In this document: positions 28,801 to 38,793 of the stretch, piece after piece
How positions within the stretch are numbered: the first letter of the stretch is position 1
Layout: each line of letters starts with the position of its first letter
The notes under the pieces: generated by a model
Told to the model about the DNA's origin: nothing
Databases searched by the model: none
Seen by the model: the letters and a program-made list of their open reading frames with translations, nothing else
DNA from: Marinobacter sp. C7
GTDB taxonomy: Bacteria > Pseudomonadota > Gammaproteobacteria > Pseudomonadales > Oleiphilaceae
Length of the DNA stretch: 64,000 nt
Assembly (NCBI RefSeq): GCF_022343555.1
Contig: NZ_JAKQZH010000004.1
Coordinates: 1-64,000 of the forward strand
Reading direction: 5' to 3'
Position numbers and translations under genes: made by a program

Positions 28801-30175
28801 ACCGCCTGAAAATGTCGTAGTATCCTGGCGCACTTCCAGAACATGAGAGTGTAACCGGCTGCGGTGCTGGCAAAAGAGCCAAAGCGCCGGATGGCGACTT
28901 GTCAGCGACCTTGGTGATCATTACCTGATCAACGGGCACATAGGACTCTCGGGGCCTGATCCGCAAAGTATAGGTTGTGGAAACACTGAGGTTACCTGTG
29001 GCAACCCTATCCCAGGACCAATCATTCGTCTGGGTTAAACCTTGCCACCACTTTACCCAGTACTCTCCCGAAGACTCGACAAATGAATTCCCGTCATAAA
29101 TCGTGAGGGGGTTAACCGCAACATCATCGGAAGGTCCATACCCCTGCAGATTGACCCACAGGGAGTCGGAGTTGCCGTCTTTGGAAAACTTTCGGATCCA
29201 GATGTGGTAGTCACCGCTGCTGGGAACGGTGAAAGAGAAGCTGGCCTGACCATAGCTCAAGCTCAGACTTGGATCATCGTTTGCCGCCCCCTCGTTGGTC
29301 GCGATGTAATCCTCAGCCGATGCCGAGTTAACCAGGACTCCCCGGGCTACCGAACTGTTGGTGCTCGCCTTGGAGTAATCGTTACCACTGGATTTGAAAG
29401 TCGCATTCTCAGCTTCAAACAGCCGTGAGTTGTCCTCATGAAAGGACTCGCCGTTCACAAGGCTGGGAGAAAAACTGAATTCCGAAGTTTCATCGAGAAC
29501 CCAGTATGTTGCCGGCCAATAGGTGTAGTCCTTGTCGCCAACGCTGCAATTGCTATTACCCGCGCTGTCACAAACCATATCCTCGTCGCGAATATCAAAA
29601 TCCCATTGGGTGTCTTCCTGACTGGTATCAACAGACGCGACCAAATTCAGGTATGTGTCGGCGTTGGTTTCATCATACTCGTTTGGATCAAAAGGCGCCT
29701 GGGTTCCGGGGTACTCTGGATAGGAGATGCTGCCAAACGAGGGCCATGGCCTGTAGGTTTCATTCGGATCGTAGTACGCGCGGTTATAACTCGAGCTACG
29801 AGCAAAGGCGTATGACCGTATCGGCGGAATCGCATAATGACCATCATTCGCGACTATAGCAGCACCATTTACGTAATCCGACGAAGCGCCATTGGGGAAG
29901 AGATAGGTATACTTGGGCAAATCTGGCCCTTTAACAAAGGTGCCGTCAAGATTTGAAAACGATCCATCAGCGTTCAGCCACAACGCACCATCGTTGCTGG
30001 GGAACAAGACCTCAGAGTCCATGCTGGAGGAGTCGTCAATGCCCAACATAATGTTGTGTTTGACCGCTTCTGTCAGAAATAGCGGCTGAGAGGCTGGCAC
30101 CACAGGCGCGGTGTATCCCGCAGTTGGTAACACCAGAACAAGCGAGCCGACGAGAGTTTTGAGCTTTAAACGCAT
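25817..30175 (-). CDS. pilY1: PilY1-like type IV pilus tip protein, copy 2, with an inserted carbohydrate-binding-like module
   Basis: A 1452-residue secreted protein with a signal peptide (to about residue 22, TAGYTA). The von Willebrand A-like part has an intact MIDAS, DDSSSMD (residues 47-53), unlike copy 1. Residues about 252-422 (28910-29422) form an extra domain that begins LFEAENATF and contains GDYHIWIRKF, DGNSDSLWVNLQG and YTLRIRPRES, a pattern typical of galactose-binding-like carbohydrate modules. The C-terminal beta-propeller has the calcium-loop-like sequence DTNGDRVVD near 1160. The start at 30175 has AAGGA upstream; an in-frame ATG at 30193 overlaps the pilX stop and is the alternative. 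Confidence 0.9.
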   Translation of the reverse strand: MRLKLKTLVGSLVLVLPTAGYTAPVVPASQPLFLTEAVKHNIMLGIDDSSSMDSEVLFPSNDGALWLNADGSFSNLDGTFVKGPDLPKYTYLFPNGASSDYVNGAAIVANDGHYAIPPIRSYAFARSSSYNRAYYDPNETYRPWPSFGSISYPEYPGTQAPFDPNEYDETNADTYLNLVASVDTSQEDTQWDFDIRDEDMVCDSAGNSNCSVGDKDYTYWPATYWVLDETSEFSFSPSLVNGESFHEDNSRLFEAENATFKSSGNDYSKASTNSSVARGVLVNSASAEDYIATNEGAANDDPSLSLSYGQASFSFTVPSSGDYHIWIRKFSKDGNSDSLWVNLQGYGPSDDVAVNPLTIYDGNSFVESSGEYWVKWWQGLTQTNDWSWDRVATGNLSVSTTYTLRIRPRESYVPVDQVMITKVADKSPSGALALLPAPQPVTLSCSGSAPGYYDIFRRSPGAFDFPGDSESDFALTPDGKCLKKVEIRSTVTSYPSGRTYAEELQNFSNWFTYYRRRHQAMRGGLASAFQGIGGIQTGVFWINNQRTVDMYDLDTVSDQQAFLGDIYNHVGSGGTALRSTLNHARTQFQRTGESAPIQYECQKNFTLLFTDGYATDTDFTGVANADGSAGAPYQDAYSNTLADIAFSMYTENPRTDITPTGAVAVPAICADETQTPPASVDCNADLHINTYTVGLGAKGTIFGQDYNVDGESKTYDKVSDAYSAAPSWPDVGLPADAVQIDDLYHAAVNGRGDIYNANTPAQLQSELSATIRDIVSSLGSASGVTFNSATLESDSLIFSALFNSTSWSGDVEARALNPSTGAISSSRSWSAAEQLSGQQPSQRTILTYSNTAADGVPFQWASLDTGQQADLGTDPNGDSDSFGEERLAYLRGDTSYDGQQLRNRDGLLGDIVNSTPLFVGAPRMNWPDAAPFGTEAFRYSAFRGNATNVERTPMVYVGSNDGMLHGFKAVESSSNGGGDELLAYVPRSIFSTSQNEGLHYLTDPAYRHRYYVDLSPQAVDVYMPGTSGGTPAWRTVLIGGLRGGGAGLFALDVTNPSNFSEANASDLVLWEFDDTDLPQMNYQLEQPVVVMMNNNRWALVLGNGFNNGDGSNAADDETGLLILYMDGGLDGEWTSGANGTPNDYEFLKVGDTGGLGAVNAIDTNGDRVVDRIYGGDLQGNLWVFDVTGSNPGNWGSAYTGSGNQGSAALPLFQTLSADTDSDGIDDRFQPISQRPLVLRNTLSPEGTEGGSGEDYLVYFGTGKYFENGDLTDTSDQSMYAVWDRGDSQLTRDDLQEQLIAETGGSLRNITGGTIDWAGEVAREYGWFMDLPESGERVLNPPKFRGEILFFETYTPNSAACASGGTSWFMSVTMDGVDPPFAVFDANNDGVISSDEGIYAGQKISNSSTGATGILGNSQYYQNLNGQPDQREVDYGEDTNRAGRLGWRELIDF

Positions 30176-30192
30176 GGTCTGTTCCTTATGCA

Positions 30193-30729
30193 TTACTTTG
30201 CGGTGCCATAGTAAGCTTCCACGATCCGGCGCGTTTCACCGCTTCTGCCGGAACTCCAACCTACAATCCTGAAGCCCAGAGGCTTTGAACCACCGGTAAA
30301 ATCGTCGTAATTGGTTATCTGAAGATCGCCTGGAGACTCCTGGGAACTCGTAATCCCGATATATTCGACGAAGAATCGAGGCTGTTCAGCAAGTGTTCCC
30401 GGAAAACCGGATACAGCAATACTGTTGCTGGCATTGCTGTCCCAGGTCGAATCATCCATGGGATCCGGTGCATCGGAGCGGGTATACAGCCCCCCACTGG
30501 TGCCGAAATTACCCAGGGTGACCGTTTGATCCTCCAGATACTGCTCACCTTCGCGAACAGCAAACTCGGCTGCCTCTAGGGCCACCTGCCCTTCCCGCAC
30601 AGCAGAAGTCATCCGCTCCTGCAACTGCGCACCTTGCATGCCCGAAAGCGCCAGGAGCGTGAGGACAAGCAGGATCAGCAGACTGGTCAGGAGCACTGCT
30701 CCACTTTGATGTCGCATATTTGGTGTCAC
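30193..30729 (-). CDS. pilX: PilX-like minor pilin, copy 2
   Basis: A 178-residue PilX-type minor pilin: short basic leader (MRHQSG), hydrophobic helix AVLLTSLLILLVLTLLALSG and the family C-terminus RRIVEAYYGTAK. Clearly homologous to copy 1 at 21869-22426 (shared LLILLVLTLLA core and RRIVE.YY end) but diverged. It lies 5 bases after pilW copy 2. Met 5 is an alternative start. Confidence 0.88.
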   Translation of the reverse strand: MTPNMRHQSGAVLLTSLLILLVLTLLALSGMQGAQLQERMTSAVREGQVALEAAEFAVREGEQYLEDQTVTLGNFGTSGGLYTRSDAPDPMDDSTWDSNASNSIAVSGFPGTLAEQPRFFVEYIGITSSQESPGDLQITNYDDFTGGSKPLGFRIVGWSSGRSGETRRIVEAYYGTAK

Positions 30730-30734
30730 GACAG

Positions 30735-31796
30735 TTAGCCTCCAACCCTGTTGCGTATCGCCGAGGTGAATGTATAAACCCGGCGTAAACGCCCATCGCC
30801 ACCGTAGGTGACACCACCAAACGTTATATCGGACTGATCTGGCGCAACGTTGTCATCAACCGATCGACTGAGTAGGCTCACTCGCATGGCAACGACGTCT
30901 TCCATCGTGACTGACGATGCATCGCCCCATTGATCCGCAGTCTCGTCTCCATCCGAATCCTCCCCATAAAGAATCTGCATATTCTCTATGCCCTCGATCA
31001 ACTCAATATCGGAGACCTGACCAACATTGGCACCAGACATCAGACCTGTTCTCAAGAACAGGGCCGGCTCGCCGCTCGCACCATTACCCACATAGTACTG
31101 TTCATAATAGGGCACATAGATGGCCGCACCCTCGTCGTAGACCTGGGACAGACAGTGCGCATTGGCGCTGCTATTAGTGCAGTTACCGGGATTGTAATTG
31201 CCGGGTGAATTGCTACCGGTGTTGTGGACTACAGTGCCGTTGTTGTTCACGTTTGTAGCCTGGAATATATCCCCTCCCGTGCAGTCGGTTATGAAGATGA
31301 CATCTCCAGGATCAATGGATGATGAGTCATTGACGTGAAGGACGGCAGAAGGCTGAACCATAACCTGGGTGATCTTGATATCTGCTGCACCGCCCACACC
31401 TCTCACTATAAAGCTGTCGGTGCCTGCCAGCGCGGGTGGTTCTCCGGTAGTCGGAGAGCCGCTGTGGTTATCAGTACCTTCCAACCCCTCACCAAAACCC
31501 AGGGTCGCCGTATCGAATCCGGAGCCGGATGGATCGAGGTTGTTCACCGCGTTAGCCAATCCCCCGGAACATCCCCAATAGTCCGCGTTTCTGATAGCCC
31601 TGTTCAGCAGCTCTGCTGACATTCTCCCGCTTTCCAGAACCCTTGCGCTTGCAGCGGTCAGAGAAAAGCTGCGCTGATTACTGACGAATATCTGCACTAG
31701 CCCCGCGGTCAGTATCAGCCCGAGAGTCAGAGCAATCATCACCTCAATTAACGAGAGACCGAGTTGATTACTTTGATTTGAGAAAACCCGTTTCAT
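30735..31796 (-). CDS. pilW: PilW-like minor pilin, copy 2
   Basis: A 353-residue PilW-type minor pilin with cleavage site QLG|LSLIEVMIALTLGLILTAGLVQIFVSNQRSF. It shares NADYWGC, a GDIFQATNVN segment and the ending SAIRNRVGG with copy 1 (NADYWGC, ANIFQATNVN, SVRNRIFGG), which shows that the two operons are paralogous. Cysteines are also seen in NCTNSSANAHCL. It overlaps pilV copy 2 by 4 bases. Confidence 0.9.
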   Translation of the reverse strand: MKRVFSNQSNQLGLSLIEVMIALTLGLILTAGLVQIFVSNQRSFSLTAASARVLESGRMSAELLNRAIRNADYWGCSGGLANAVNNLDPSGSGFDTATLGFGEGLEGTDNHSGSPTTGEPPALAGTDSFIVRGVGGAADIKITQVMVQPSAVLHVNDSSSIDPGDVIFITDCTGGDIFQATNVNNNGTVVHNTGSNSPGNYNPGNCTNSSANAHCLSQVYDEGAAIYVPYYEQYYVGNGASGEPALFLRTGLMSGANVGQVSDIELIEGIENMQILYGEDSDGDETADQWGDASSVTMEDVVAMRVSLLSRSVDDNVAPDQSDITFGGVTYGGDGRLRRVYTFTSAIRNRVGG

Positions 31797-32251
31797 TGGA
31801 GAACCCTGGCATCAAGTTCATAGGTTTGCGCGACCGAGTTGTTTCCCAAATCGCGCTCGGTCCAATTGATCGTCACAGTCGCCACGCCGTTGGCAACTGT
31901 CACCGAGGCTCCTGTAAACCCCGGGATTGAACCGTTGAGGCTGGCATACCACTGACTCGCATCAATGTCCGCCACCTGCGCCGGCGTACACGTCGTGCAA
32001 CTCGGAGCTGTTGGCGCAGCTGTAATATTGCTGTACTCACCACCCTCGGCCCCCGGGAGGTTTGCACGAATCCTCTCCACCATGTCGTAGGCGAGAATGC
32101 TGACCTGTGACCGAACATGAGAATTGGTAGTCTGCTTCATCGCCAGAGTCTGAACCCCGGCAACCCCCAGCAATCCGATAGCGAGAACTATCAGTGCTAC
32201 CAGCACTTCTATCATCGTAAAACCGGTTTCTCGGTGCGGTGACCTGATCAC
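31793..32251 (-). CDS. pilV: PilV-like minor pilin, copy 2
   Basis: A 152-residue PilV-type minor pilin with ETG|FTMIEVLVALIVLAIGLLGVAGVQTLAMKQ. It has a close cysteine pair in APSCTTCTPAQ. It overlaps pilW by 4 bases and follows the GspH-type pilin gene by 9 bases. Paralog of the 23498-23974 gene. Confidence 0.9.
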   Translation of the reverse strand: MIRSPHRETGFTMIEVLVALIVLAIGLLGVAGVQTLAMKQTTNSHVRSQVSILAYDMVERIRANLPGAEGGEYSNITAAPTAPSCTTCTPAQVADIDASQWYASLNGSIPGFTGASVTVANGVATVTINWTERDLGNNSVAQTYELDARVLQ

Positions 32252-32260
32252 GAGCGACTC

Positions 32261-32779
32261 CTATCCGCAGGTAACTGTTTCATGGCGAATTCGCCCGGAG
32301 GTATGTATCTGAACCATTCGCCCGGTTTCACCGGTTCGGTCATCACAGACCTGGAATCCATACTCTGCGCCCGACGCGGGAGATGGATCGACAAATCCGT
32401 TTGCGCGGAACCGGAAATTGGTCACACCATCAGGCCCGTTAATCGTGACTGAGTCAGGAACGTCACTGAACACACGGATTTCCTCTCCGGCTTGATAACC
32501 GGCCGTTCCGACGTCCACCCAGACTCTCCATCCGCCACCCCATTCATCGCCATTTCCTGCAGACGCCAAAGCCGTCACGTCAACGGATCGCCCCCGTTTG
32601 ACCGATTCAGCTCGCGCATAATTGAGCACGCCAATAAAGTTATTGGTTGTAGATGTAATCCGGTTGTTGGCTATCAGTTGGGAAAATGATGGAACGGCAA
32701 AGGTTGCAATGATCGCAATCAATGCAAGGGTGATAATGAGCTCTATGAGGGTAAAGCCTCGACTGGATCGCACAGGCAT
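32261..32779 (-). CDS. fimU: FimU/GspH-type minor pilin, copy 2
   Basis: A 172-residue pseudopilin with cleavage site SRG|FTLIELIITLALIAIIATFAVPSF and a GspH domain carrying Cys in FQVCDDRTGE and the C-terminal ETVTCG, the same layout as copy 1. First gene of minor-pilin operon 2 (fimU-pilV-pilW-pilX-pilY1-pilE). The promoter should lie in the 140 bases before ispH, but I could not identify it. Confidence 0.87.
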   Translation of the reverse strand: MPVRSSRGFTLIELIITLALIAIIATFAVPSFSQLIANNRITSTTNNFIGVLNYARAESVKRGRSVDVTALASAGNGDEWGGGWRVWVDVGTAGYQAGEEIRVFSDVPDSVTINGPDGVTNFRFRANGFVDPSPASGAEYGFQVCDDRTGETGRMVQIHTSGRIRHETVTCG

Positions 32780-32823
32780 AGTCCACTTCCATTATGACGT
32801 ATCTGCACATTAAACAACGTTCA

Positions 32824-32843
32824 CCAGAGCTTCCACGCTCTGG
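32824..32843 (-). terminator. Hairpin between ispH and minor-pilin operon 2
   Basis: Arms CCAGAGC and GCTCTGG around a 6-base loop, 77 bases after the ispH stop. The following minus-strand sequence has only a short T-run, so terminator strength is uncertain. Confidence 0.4.
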
Positions 32844-32919
32844 CGACAAGCGGACTTTTACGGGAGATGAGCGGCGAGGAGGACGAGCAAAATGTGACGG
32901 AGATCAAACGAGGCCGAGG

Positions 32920-33873
32920 TCACTCAACCTCGACCGCATCAATCCGGAGCTCTCTGGGCATGGAGAACACGATGTTCTCCTCCCGCCCGGCAACTTCCTG
33001 AGGCTCTTCCCCACCCAGCTCTCTCAGGCGGGCGATGACGTCATTCACCAGCACTTCCGGGGCGGAAGCACCGGCGGTCACGCCAATGTCGGTCTTGCCT
33101 TCCAACCATTGCGGATCAATCTGGGATGCTTCATCGATCAGGTACGCAGGCGTGCCCATGCGCTCGGCCAGCTCGCGCAGACGGTTGGAGTTGGAGCTGT
33201 TGGGGGAACCCACCACCAGCATCAGGTCGCAGTCACCGGCCAGTTGTTTGACGGCGTCCTGGCGGTTCTGGGTGGCGTAGCAGATGTCGTCCTTGCGGGG
33301 GCCCTGGATCTTGGGGAATTTGGCGCGCAGGGCGTCGATCACCCGGGCGGTGTCGTCCATGGAGAGGGTGGTCTGGGTGACGTAGGACAGGCGGGACGGG
33401 TCTTTCACTTCCAGCCTGGCCACGTCTTCCTCGTTTTCCACCAGATAGATTTCGCCACCGTTGCTGTGGTCGTACTGCCCCATGGTGCCTTCCACCTCCG
33501 GATGGCCATGGTGGCCGATCAGGATGCACTCGCGGCCGTCGCGGCTGTAGCGCATGACTTCCATGTGCACCTTGGTCACCAGCGGACAGGTAGCGTCGAA
33601 CACCTTCAAGCCCCGGCGGGCAGCTTCGTTCTGCACGGCCTGGGAGACGCCATGGGCGCTGAAGATCACCAGGGTGTCGTCGGGCACCTCGTCCAACTCG
33701 TCCACGAATACCGCGCCGCGGTTGCGGAGGTTGTCCACTACGAACTTGTTGTGGACCACTTCGTGGCGCACGTAGATAGGCGCACCGAACACATCTAGTG
33801 CCCGGTTGACGATTTCGATGGCGCGGTCGACGCCGGCGCAGAAGCCACGGGGGTTAGCGAGTCGGATTTGCAT
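32920..33873 (-). CDS. ispH: IspH, 4-hydroxy-3-methylbut-2-enyl diphosphate reductase
   Basis: A 317-residue iron-sulfur enzyme, last step of the MEP isoprenoid pathway, giving IPP and DMAPP. The three cluster cysteines are visible in [24 protein letters not shown] and [11 protein letters not shown]; the substrate-binding segment [11 protein letters not shown] is intact. Last gene of the ileS-lspA-fkpB-ispH operon; it starts 2 bases after fkpB ends. Same order as in E. coli and Pseudomonas. Confidence 0.97.
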   Translation of the reverse strand: MQIRLANPRGFCAGVDRAIEIVNRALDVFGAPIYVRHEVVHNKFVVDNLRNRGAVFVDELDEVPDDTLVIFSAHGVSQAVQNEAARRGLKVFDATCPLVTKVHMEVMRYSRDGRECILIGHHGHPEVEGTMGQYDHSNGGEIYLVENEEDVARLEVKDPSRLSYVTQTTLSMDDTARVIDALRAKFPKIQGPRKDDICYATQNRQDAVKQLAGDCDLMLVVGSPNSSNSNRLRELAERMGTPAYLIDEASQIDPQWLEGKTDIGVTAGASAPEVLVNDVIARLRELGGEEPQEVAGREENIVFSMPRELRIDAVEVE

Positions 33874-33875
33874 AG

Positions 33876-34328
33876 TCAGTGCGTCTGTCCAGCCGGTTCC
33901 ACATCGAGGATTTCAACTTCGAATTCCAGTGTACGCCCTGCCAGCGGATGGTTGAAGTCCACTTCCACTTCATCTCCTTCCACCCGGCTGATCACGCCCG
34001 GCAGCTCCTGCTGGCGCGCGTCCGCGAAGGACACCACCACGCCCGGCTCCAGTACCATGTCGGCGCTGAATTCGTGGCGCTTGAAGGTCTGCAGGTTGCT
34101 GGGGTTGTGCTGGCCGAAGCCCTTCTCGGGGGAGACCTCAAAGGTCTTACGATCACCGGCTTTCATGCCCATCATCAGGGCCTCGAAGTTCTCCGGCAGG
34201 TTCTCGTCACCGATTTCGAGTGTTGCAGGGGCTTTCTCGAAGGTGGAATCCACCACGTCGCCACCCTTGATCTTGAGCGCGAAGTGGAGTTTTACGCGGG
34301 TTCCCTTGTCTACGGGCAAATCTTTCAT
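33876..34328 (-). CDS. fkpB: FKBP-type peptidyl-prolyl isomerase (SlpA/FkpB)
   Basis: A 150-residue SlyD-like prolyl isomerase and chaperone. The FKBP core ([22 protein letters not shown] at residues 9-30 and [21 protein letters not shown] at 124-144) surrounds an insert-in-flap domain (about 65-120). No histidine-rich tail is present, consistent with SlpA rather than SlyD. Sits between lspA (9 bases) and ispH (2 bases) in one operon. Confidence 0.93.
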   Translation of the reverse strand: MKDLPVDKGTRVKLHFALKIKGGDVVDSTFEKAPATLEIGDENLPENFEALMMGMKAGDRKTFEVSPEKGFGQHNPSNLQTFKRHEFSADMVLEPGVVVSFADARQQELPGVISRVEGDEVEVDFNHPLAGRTLEFEVEILDVEPAGQTH

Positions 34329-34337
34329 GAGTGTCGT

Positions 34338-34844
34338 TCACTCCTTTTCGGCATCCCCGCCGTCGGCGGGTTTGCGGAATATATCCAGGATCATCATGCC
34401 GGCGCCGATGGTGATGGCGGTGTCGGCCAGGTTGAATGCGGGGAAGTGCCAGTCCTGCCAGTAGAAATGCAGGAAATCCACCACATAGCCGTGCACCACC
34501 CGGTCATAGACGTTGCCAAGGGCGCCGCCGAGAATGAGTACGATGGCGACGGCGGTCCAGGTTTCATGGGCCTGCAGTTTTCGCAGCCAGCTCACCAGCA
34601 CCACACTCACTACCAGCGCCAGGGCCACAAAGAACCAGCGCTGCCAGCCATCGGCCTGGGCCAGGAAGCTGAATGCTGCGCCGGTGTTGTGCAGCAGTGT
34701 CAGGTTGAACATGGGCATCACCGGCACCGGGTCACCGTAGGTGAGCATGGCGCTGGCCATGGCCTTGGTGCCCAGGTCGATGGCAATGACCAGCGCCGCC
34801 AGCCAGAGCCACTTCAGTTTCGAGCCGACGGCCTTGTCTGTCAT
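34338..34844 (-). CDS. lspA: Lipoprotein signal peptidase II
   Basis: A 168-residue inner membrane aspartyl protease that removes signal peptides from prolipoproteins after acylation. Four hydrophobic helices are visible. The catalytic aspartates lie in [10 protein letters not shown] and FNLADTAI. Met at 34844 ([10 protein letters not shown]) gives the usual length. An ATG at 34856 overlapping the ileS stop is the alternative, so the pair is translationally coupled in either case. Its substrates include bamD and the DUF2057 lipoprotein in this window. Confidence 0.95.
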   Translation of the reverse strand: MTDKAVGSKLKWLWLAALVIAIDLGTKAMASAMLTYGDPVPVMPMFNLTLLHNTGAAFSFLAQADGWQRWFFVALALVVSVVLVSWLRKLQAHETWTAVAIVLILGGALGNVYDRVVHGYVVDFLHFYWQDWHFPAFNLADTAITIGAGMMILDIFRKPADGGDAEKE

Positions 34845-34855
34845 GGCAGCGTCCA

Positions 34856-37675
34856 TCAGGCGAAGGATCGGCTTTCGCCGGGGCCTTCCACGTTGCTCAC
34901 GCAGCGGCCACACAGGTCGTCGTATTTGGCGTTGCGGCCCACGTCCTCACGGTGATGCCAGCAGCGCTCGCACTTGGCGTGGGTTGCCGGATTGACTTGC
35001 ACCAGCAGGCCCTCATGGCCGGTCTGTTCCGCACCCTCGGCCTCGGCCACCGGCTTGACGGTCGCCTCGGAGGTGATCAGTACAAACCGCAGCTCCTCGC
35101 CCAGGTGCTTCAGGCGCTCGGCCAGCTCACCCTCGCAGTACAGGGTCACTTCGGCACTGAGTGAGCCTTTGATCTCGCCACGGCCACGGGCTTCTTCCAG
35201 GCACTTATTGACCGCTTCCTTCACGCTGTAGATCTCGCGCCAGTAGTCGCGGCCCAGCTCAGAGTCCTCCGGCAGTTCCGTCAGTCCGTCGTACCAGGTT
35301 TCATAGAACACGGTTTCGCCGCGCTCGCCGGGCAGATGCTGCCAGATTTCGTCCGCGGTGAAGCTCAGGATCGGCGCGATCCAGCGCACCAGGGCTTCGG
35401 CCACGTGATACAGAGCCGTCTGGCAGGAACGCCGCGCCAGGCTGTCGGCCTGGGTGGTGTACTGGCGATCCTTGATGATGTCCAGATAGAAACCACCCAG
35501 GGTCGCCTCACAGAAGTTGTAGACCTTCTGGTAGATGCGCAGGAAGGCGTAGTTGCCATAATCCTCGTCCAGCTCCTTCTGCAGCTGCAGGGCCTTGTCC
35601 ACCATCCAGCGGTCGAGAGCAATCATCTCTTCCGGCGCCACCATGTGCTGTGCCGGATCGAAACCGTTCAGGTTGCTGAGCAGGAAGCGCGCGGTGTTGC
35701 GGATGCGGCGGTAGCCGTCCGCGGTCTGGCGCAGGATGTCCTTGGAGACGGTCATCTCGCCGCTGTAATCGGTGGCGGCGACCCACAGGCGAAGGATGTC
35801 CGCACCCAGCTCGTTCATGACTTCCTGGGGCGCAATCACATTGCCCAGGGACTTGGACATCTTGCGACCCTTGCCATCGACGGTGAAGCCGTGGGTCAGC
35901 ACCTGCCTGTAGGGTGCCACGCCGTTCATGGCGATGGAGGTCTTCAGGGACGACTGGAACCAGCCACGATGTTGGTCGGAGCCCTCCAGATACATGTCCG
36001 CCGGGAACTGGCCCAGCTCCTCACGCACGCGGAGGACCGAATCGTGGGTCACACCGGAGTCGAACCAGACATCGAGGGTATCCAGTACCTTCTCGTACTG
36101 ATCAGCATCGCTGCCCAGCAGTTCGTTCTGGTCGAGCTCATACCAGGCGTCAATACCACCGGTCTCAACAGCCTGAGCCACCTTCTCGATCAGATTCTGG
36201 GAATCCGGGTGCAGCTCCTGCGTCTCTTTATGAATGAACAGCGTGATGGGCACACCCCAGGTGCGCTGACGGGAGATACACCAGTCCGGGCTCTGCTCGA
36301 ACATGGCTTCAATGCGGTTCTGCCCCCACGCCGGCACCCAGCGCACGCCCTTGATCGCTTCCAGGGCGTCGGCGCGCAGGTTGTGCTTGTCCATGCTGAT
36401 GAACCACTGCGGGGTGGCCCGGTAGATCAGCGGAGTCTTGGTCCGCCAGCAATGGGGATAGCTGTGGCTGAACTTCTCGGAACGCACCAGCTTGCCCTCC
36501 CGTTCCAGGGCGGCACACACCGGCTCGTCGGCCTTGTAGACGTGCACCCCGGCAAACTCACCAGCAGCCTCGGTATAGGTGCCGTCAGCCTTGACCAGGT
36601 TCAGGGTGTCGATGCCGTATTCCTTGCCCACCTCGAAGTCTTCCATACCGTGATCCGGAGCGGTATGAACCGCGCCGGTACCGGCATCGGTGGACACGTG
36701 ATCGCCAAGGAGTACAGGTACCTGCTTGTCGTAGATCGGGTGGTGCAGCTGAAGTTTTTCCAGCGCGGAACCGGCAACCGTCGCCAGAACCTCGTAATCT
36801 TCCACACCCCAGCGTGCCATGATGCCCTCGACCATTTCGGTAGCGAGGATCAGGCGCTCAGGGCCCTGACCGACGTCCACCTGCACCAGTGCGTACTCCA
36901 GATCAGCGCCGAGAGAAACCGCCTGGTTGGCCGGGATGGTCCAGGGGGTGGTGGTCCAGATCACCACGGACACATCGCCTTCGCCCTTGTCGGTGCCGAA
37001 TAACTCCAGCGCCCGGGCCTGGTCAACCGCAGTGAAACGCACATCAATCTGGGTGGAGACCTTGTCCTGGTATTCGACCTCCGCCTCTGCCAGTGCGGAC
37101 TGACCTACCACACTCCAGTAGACGGGCTTGTAGCCACGCACCAGGTGACCCTTGGCCACGATCTTGCCCAGGGCACGGACGATCCCTGCCTCCACCTTGG
37201 GATCCATGGTGAGATAGGGCTTGTCCCACTCACCCATTACGCCCAGGCGAATGAAGTCGGCCTTCTGGCCTTCGATCTGCTTGGCGGCATAGTCCCGGCA
37301 GGCCTGACGAAAGGTCTTGTAGTCCACCTTGACACCGGCCTTGCCGATTTCCTGCTCGACCTTATGCTCGATGGGCAGGCCGTGGCAGTCCCAGCCCGGC
37401 ACGTAGGGAGCGTCGTAGCCCTTGAAACTGTGGGACTTGACGATCATGTCCTTGAGAATCTTGTTGACCGCATGACCAATGTGAATGCTGCCGTTGGCAT
37501 AGGGAGGGCCGTCGTGCAGGATGAACTTGTCCCGGCCTTCGCGCTGCTTGCGCAGGGTGCCGTAGACATCGAGGTCCTGCCAGCGCTTGAGCATGTCCGG
37601 CTCACGCTTGGCCAGGTTACCGCGCATGGGAAAGGCGGTTTCCGGCAGATTCAGGGTATGCTTGTAGTCGCTCAT
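34856..37675 (-). CDS. ileS: Isoleucyl-tRNA synthetase
   Basis: A 939-residue class I synthetase, MupA-sensitive bacterial type. HIGH motif [11 protein letters not shown], editing (CP1) domain with [18 protein letters not shown] motif [11 protein letters not shown], anticodon-binding domain, and a C-terminal zinc ribbon [10 protein letters not shown] ... LCGRCVSNV. Start at [10 protein letters not shown] (37675), the conserved N-terminus, rather than the 37690 opening. It heads the ileS-lspA-fkpB-ispH group and follows ribF by 64 bases. Confidence 0.98.
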   Translation of the reverse strand: MSDYKHTLNLPETAFPMRGNLAKREPDMLKRWQDLDVYGTLRKQREGRDKFILHDGPPYANGSIHIGHAVNKILKDMIVKSHSFKGYDAPYVPGWDCHGLPIEHKVEQEIGKAGVKVDYKTFRQACRDYAAKQIEGQKADFIRLGVMGEWDKPYLTMDPKVEAGIVRALGKIVAKGHLVRGYKPVYWSVVGQSALAEAEVEYQDKVSTQIDVRFTAVDQARALELFGTDKGEGDVSVVIWTTTPWTIPANQAVSLGADLEYALVQVDVGQGPERLILATEMVEGIMARWGVEDYEVLATVAGSALEKLQLHHPIYDKQVPVLLGDHVSTDAGTGAVHTAPDHGMEDFEVGKEYGIDTLNLVKADGTYTEAAGEFAGVHVYKADEPVCAALEREGKLVRSEKFSHSYPHCWRTKTPLIYRATPQWFISMDKHNLRADALEAIKGVRWVPAWGQNRIEAMFEQSPDWCISRQRTWGVPITLFIHKETQELHPDSQNLIEKVAQAVETGGIDAWYELDQNELLGSDADQYEKVLDTLDVWFDSGVTHDSVLRVREELGQFPADMYLEGSDQHRGWFQSSLKTSIAMNGVAPYRQVLTHGFTVDGKGRKMSKSLGNVIAPQEVMNELGADILRLWVAATDYSGEMTVSKDILRQTADGYRRIRNTARFLLSNLNGFDPAQHMVAPEEMIALDRWMVDKALQLQKELDEDYGNYAFLRIYQKVYNFCEATLGGFYLDIIKDRQYTTQADSLARRSCQTALYHVAEALVRWIAPILSFTADEIWQHLPGERGETVFYETWYDGLTELPEDSELGRDYWREIYSVKEAVNKCLEEARGRGEIKGSLSAEVTLYCEGELAERLKHLGEELRFVLITSEATVKPVAEAEGAEQTGHEGLLVQVNPATHAKCERCWHHREDVGRNAKYDDLCGRCVSNVEGPGESRSFA

Positions 37676-37739
37676 GGTTTCTGTGCGCACTCTTTGGTCA
37701 GTGTTGGTCAGTAAACTTTTGGGGTTCGGGCCCGCGCTT

Positions 37740-38711
37740 TCAATGCGTGCTGCGAGCCGAACCGTTGGCCCGGATCCACGCCCGGGCGCTGTCCATGTCC
37801 CGCGCGATCTGATCTTTCAGGGCCTCGACGGAATCAAACTTTTCTTCGTCCCGCAAGCCGTGGCGGAAGACGACTTCAAGGTGCTGGCCATAAAGTGTGC
37901 CAGCAAAGTCAAACAGGTGCACTTCCAGTGATGGCCGCCTGCCGTCGACCGTCGGCCGCACGCCGATGTTGGCCACACCGTCGTAGACGCTGCCATCGTC
38001 GAGCCTGCCGCTTACCACATATACGCCCCGCAGGGCGGGCATTCTGTGCAGCAGGATGTTGGCAGTCGGAGCACCGATCTGGCGCCCCAGTTGGCGCCCA
38101 TAGACCACCCGCCCCCGGATACGGTAGGGATGGCCCAGCAATACTTCCGCTTTTTCCAGGCCATTGACGGTAAGCTGGTCACGGACACGGGTACTGCTCA
38201 CCCGTGCGCCATCCAGGGTCACGGTCCGGGTATTCTCGACGGTGAATCCCGCGTCCCGGCCGACCTTCTGCAACAACTCAAAATCGCCGGCACGATCACA
38301 GCCGAATCGGAAGTCGTCGCCAACCACCAGGTGGCGGACACCAAGCCCCTGGATCAGGATGTCTTCAATGAAGCCCATGGCGGAATAACTGCGAAAGGCC
38401 TGGTTGAAACGAAGGCACAGGACGATGTCGACACCTTCCGCCAGCAGGGCCTCGAACTTCTGGCGGAACCCCATCAGCCGGGGAGGCGCCTTATCTCCCT
38501 GGAAGAACTCACGGGGCTGCGGCTCGAACACCACCACCAATGAAGGCACGCCGAGCTCCCGGGCCTTGCTCCGGACCTGATCAATAATGGTCTTGTGGCC
38601 GAGGTGAACACCATCAAAATTGCCAATGGTTGCCACGCACCCCTGCGCCAACGGCGAATCCGCCCGGCGCGAGAGCAGCTTCAGGTTGGTCAGGCCTCGA
38701 ATCAGACGCAT
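37740..38711 (-). CDS. ribF: RibF, bifunctional riboflavin kinase / FAD synthetase
   Basis: A 323-residue enzyme that makes FMN and FAD from riboflavin. The N-terminal nucleotidyltransferase has the motif [17 protein letters not shown] and [14 protein letters not shown]; the C-terminal flavokinase domain shows GAPTANI and the [27 protein letters not shown] region. Start at [10 protein letters not shown] (38711). It sits between murJ and ileS as in Pseudomonas. Confidence 0.97.
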   Translation of the reverse strand: MRLIRGLTNLKLLSRRADSPLAQGCVATIGNFDGVHLGHKTIIDQVRSKARELGVPSLVVVFEPQPREFFQGDKAPPRLMGFRQKFEALLAEGVDIVLCLRFNQAFRSYSAMGFIEDILIQGLGVRHLVVGDDFRFGCDRAGDFELLQKVGRDAGFTVENTRTVTLDGARVSSTRVRDQLTVNGLEKAEVLLGHPYRIRGRVVYGRQLGRQIGAPTANILLHRMPALRGVYVVSGRLDDGSVYDGVANIGVRPTVDGRRPSLEVHLFDFAGTLYGQHLEVVFRHGLRDEEKFDSVEALKDQIARDMDSARAWIRANGSARSTH

Positions 38712-38793
38712 GTAATGCGAACCTTCAGTTGCCAGCTGGCTTTCAACGCCCCTGCGCGACAGGAGCACTGGTGAGAAAACGCGCGATTATACC

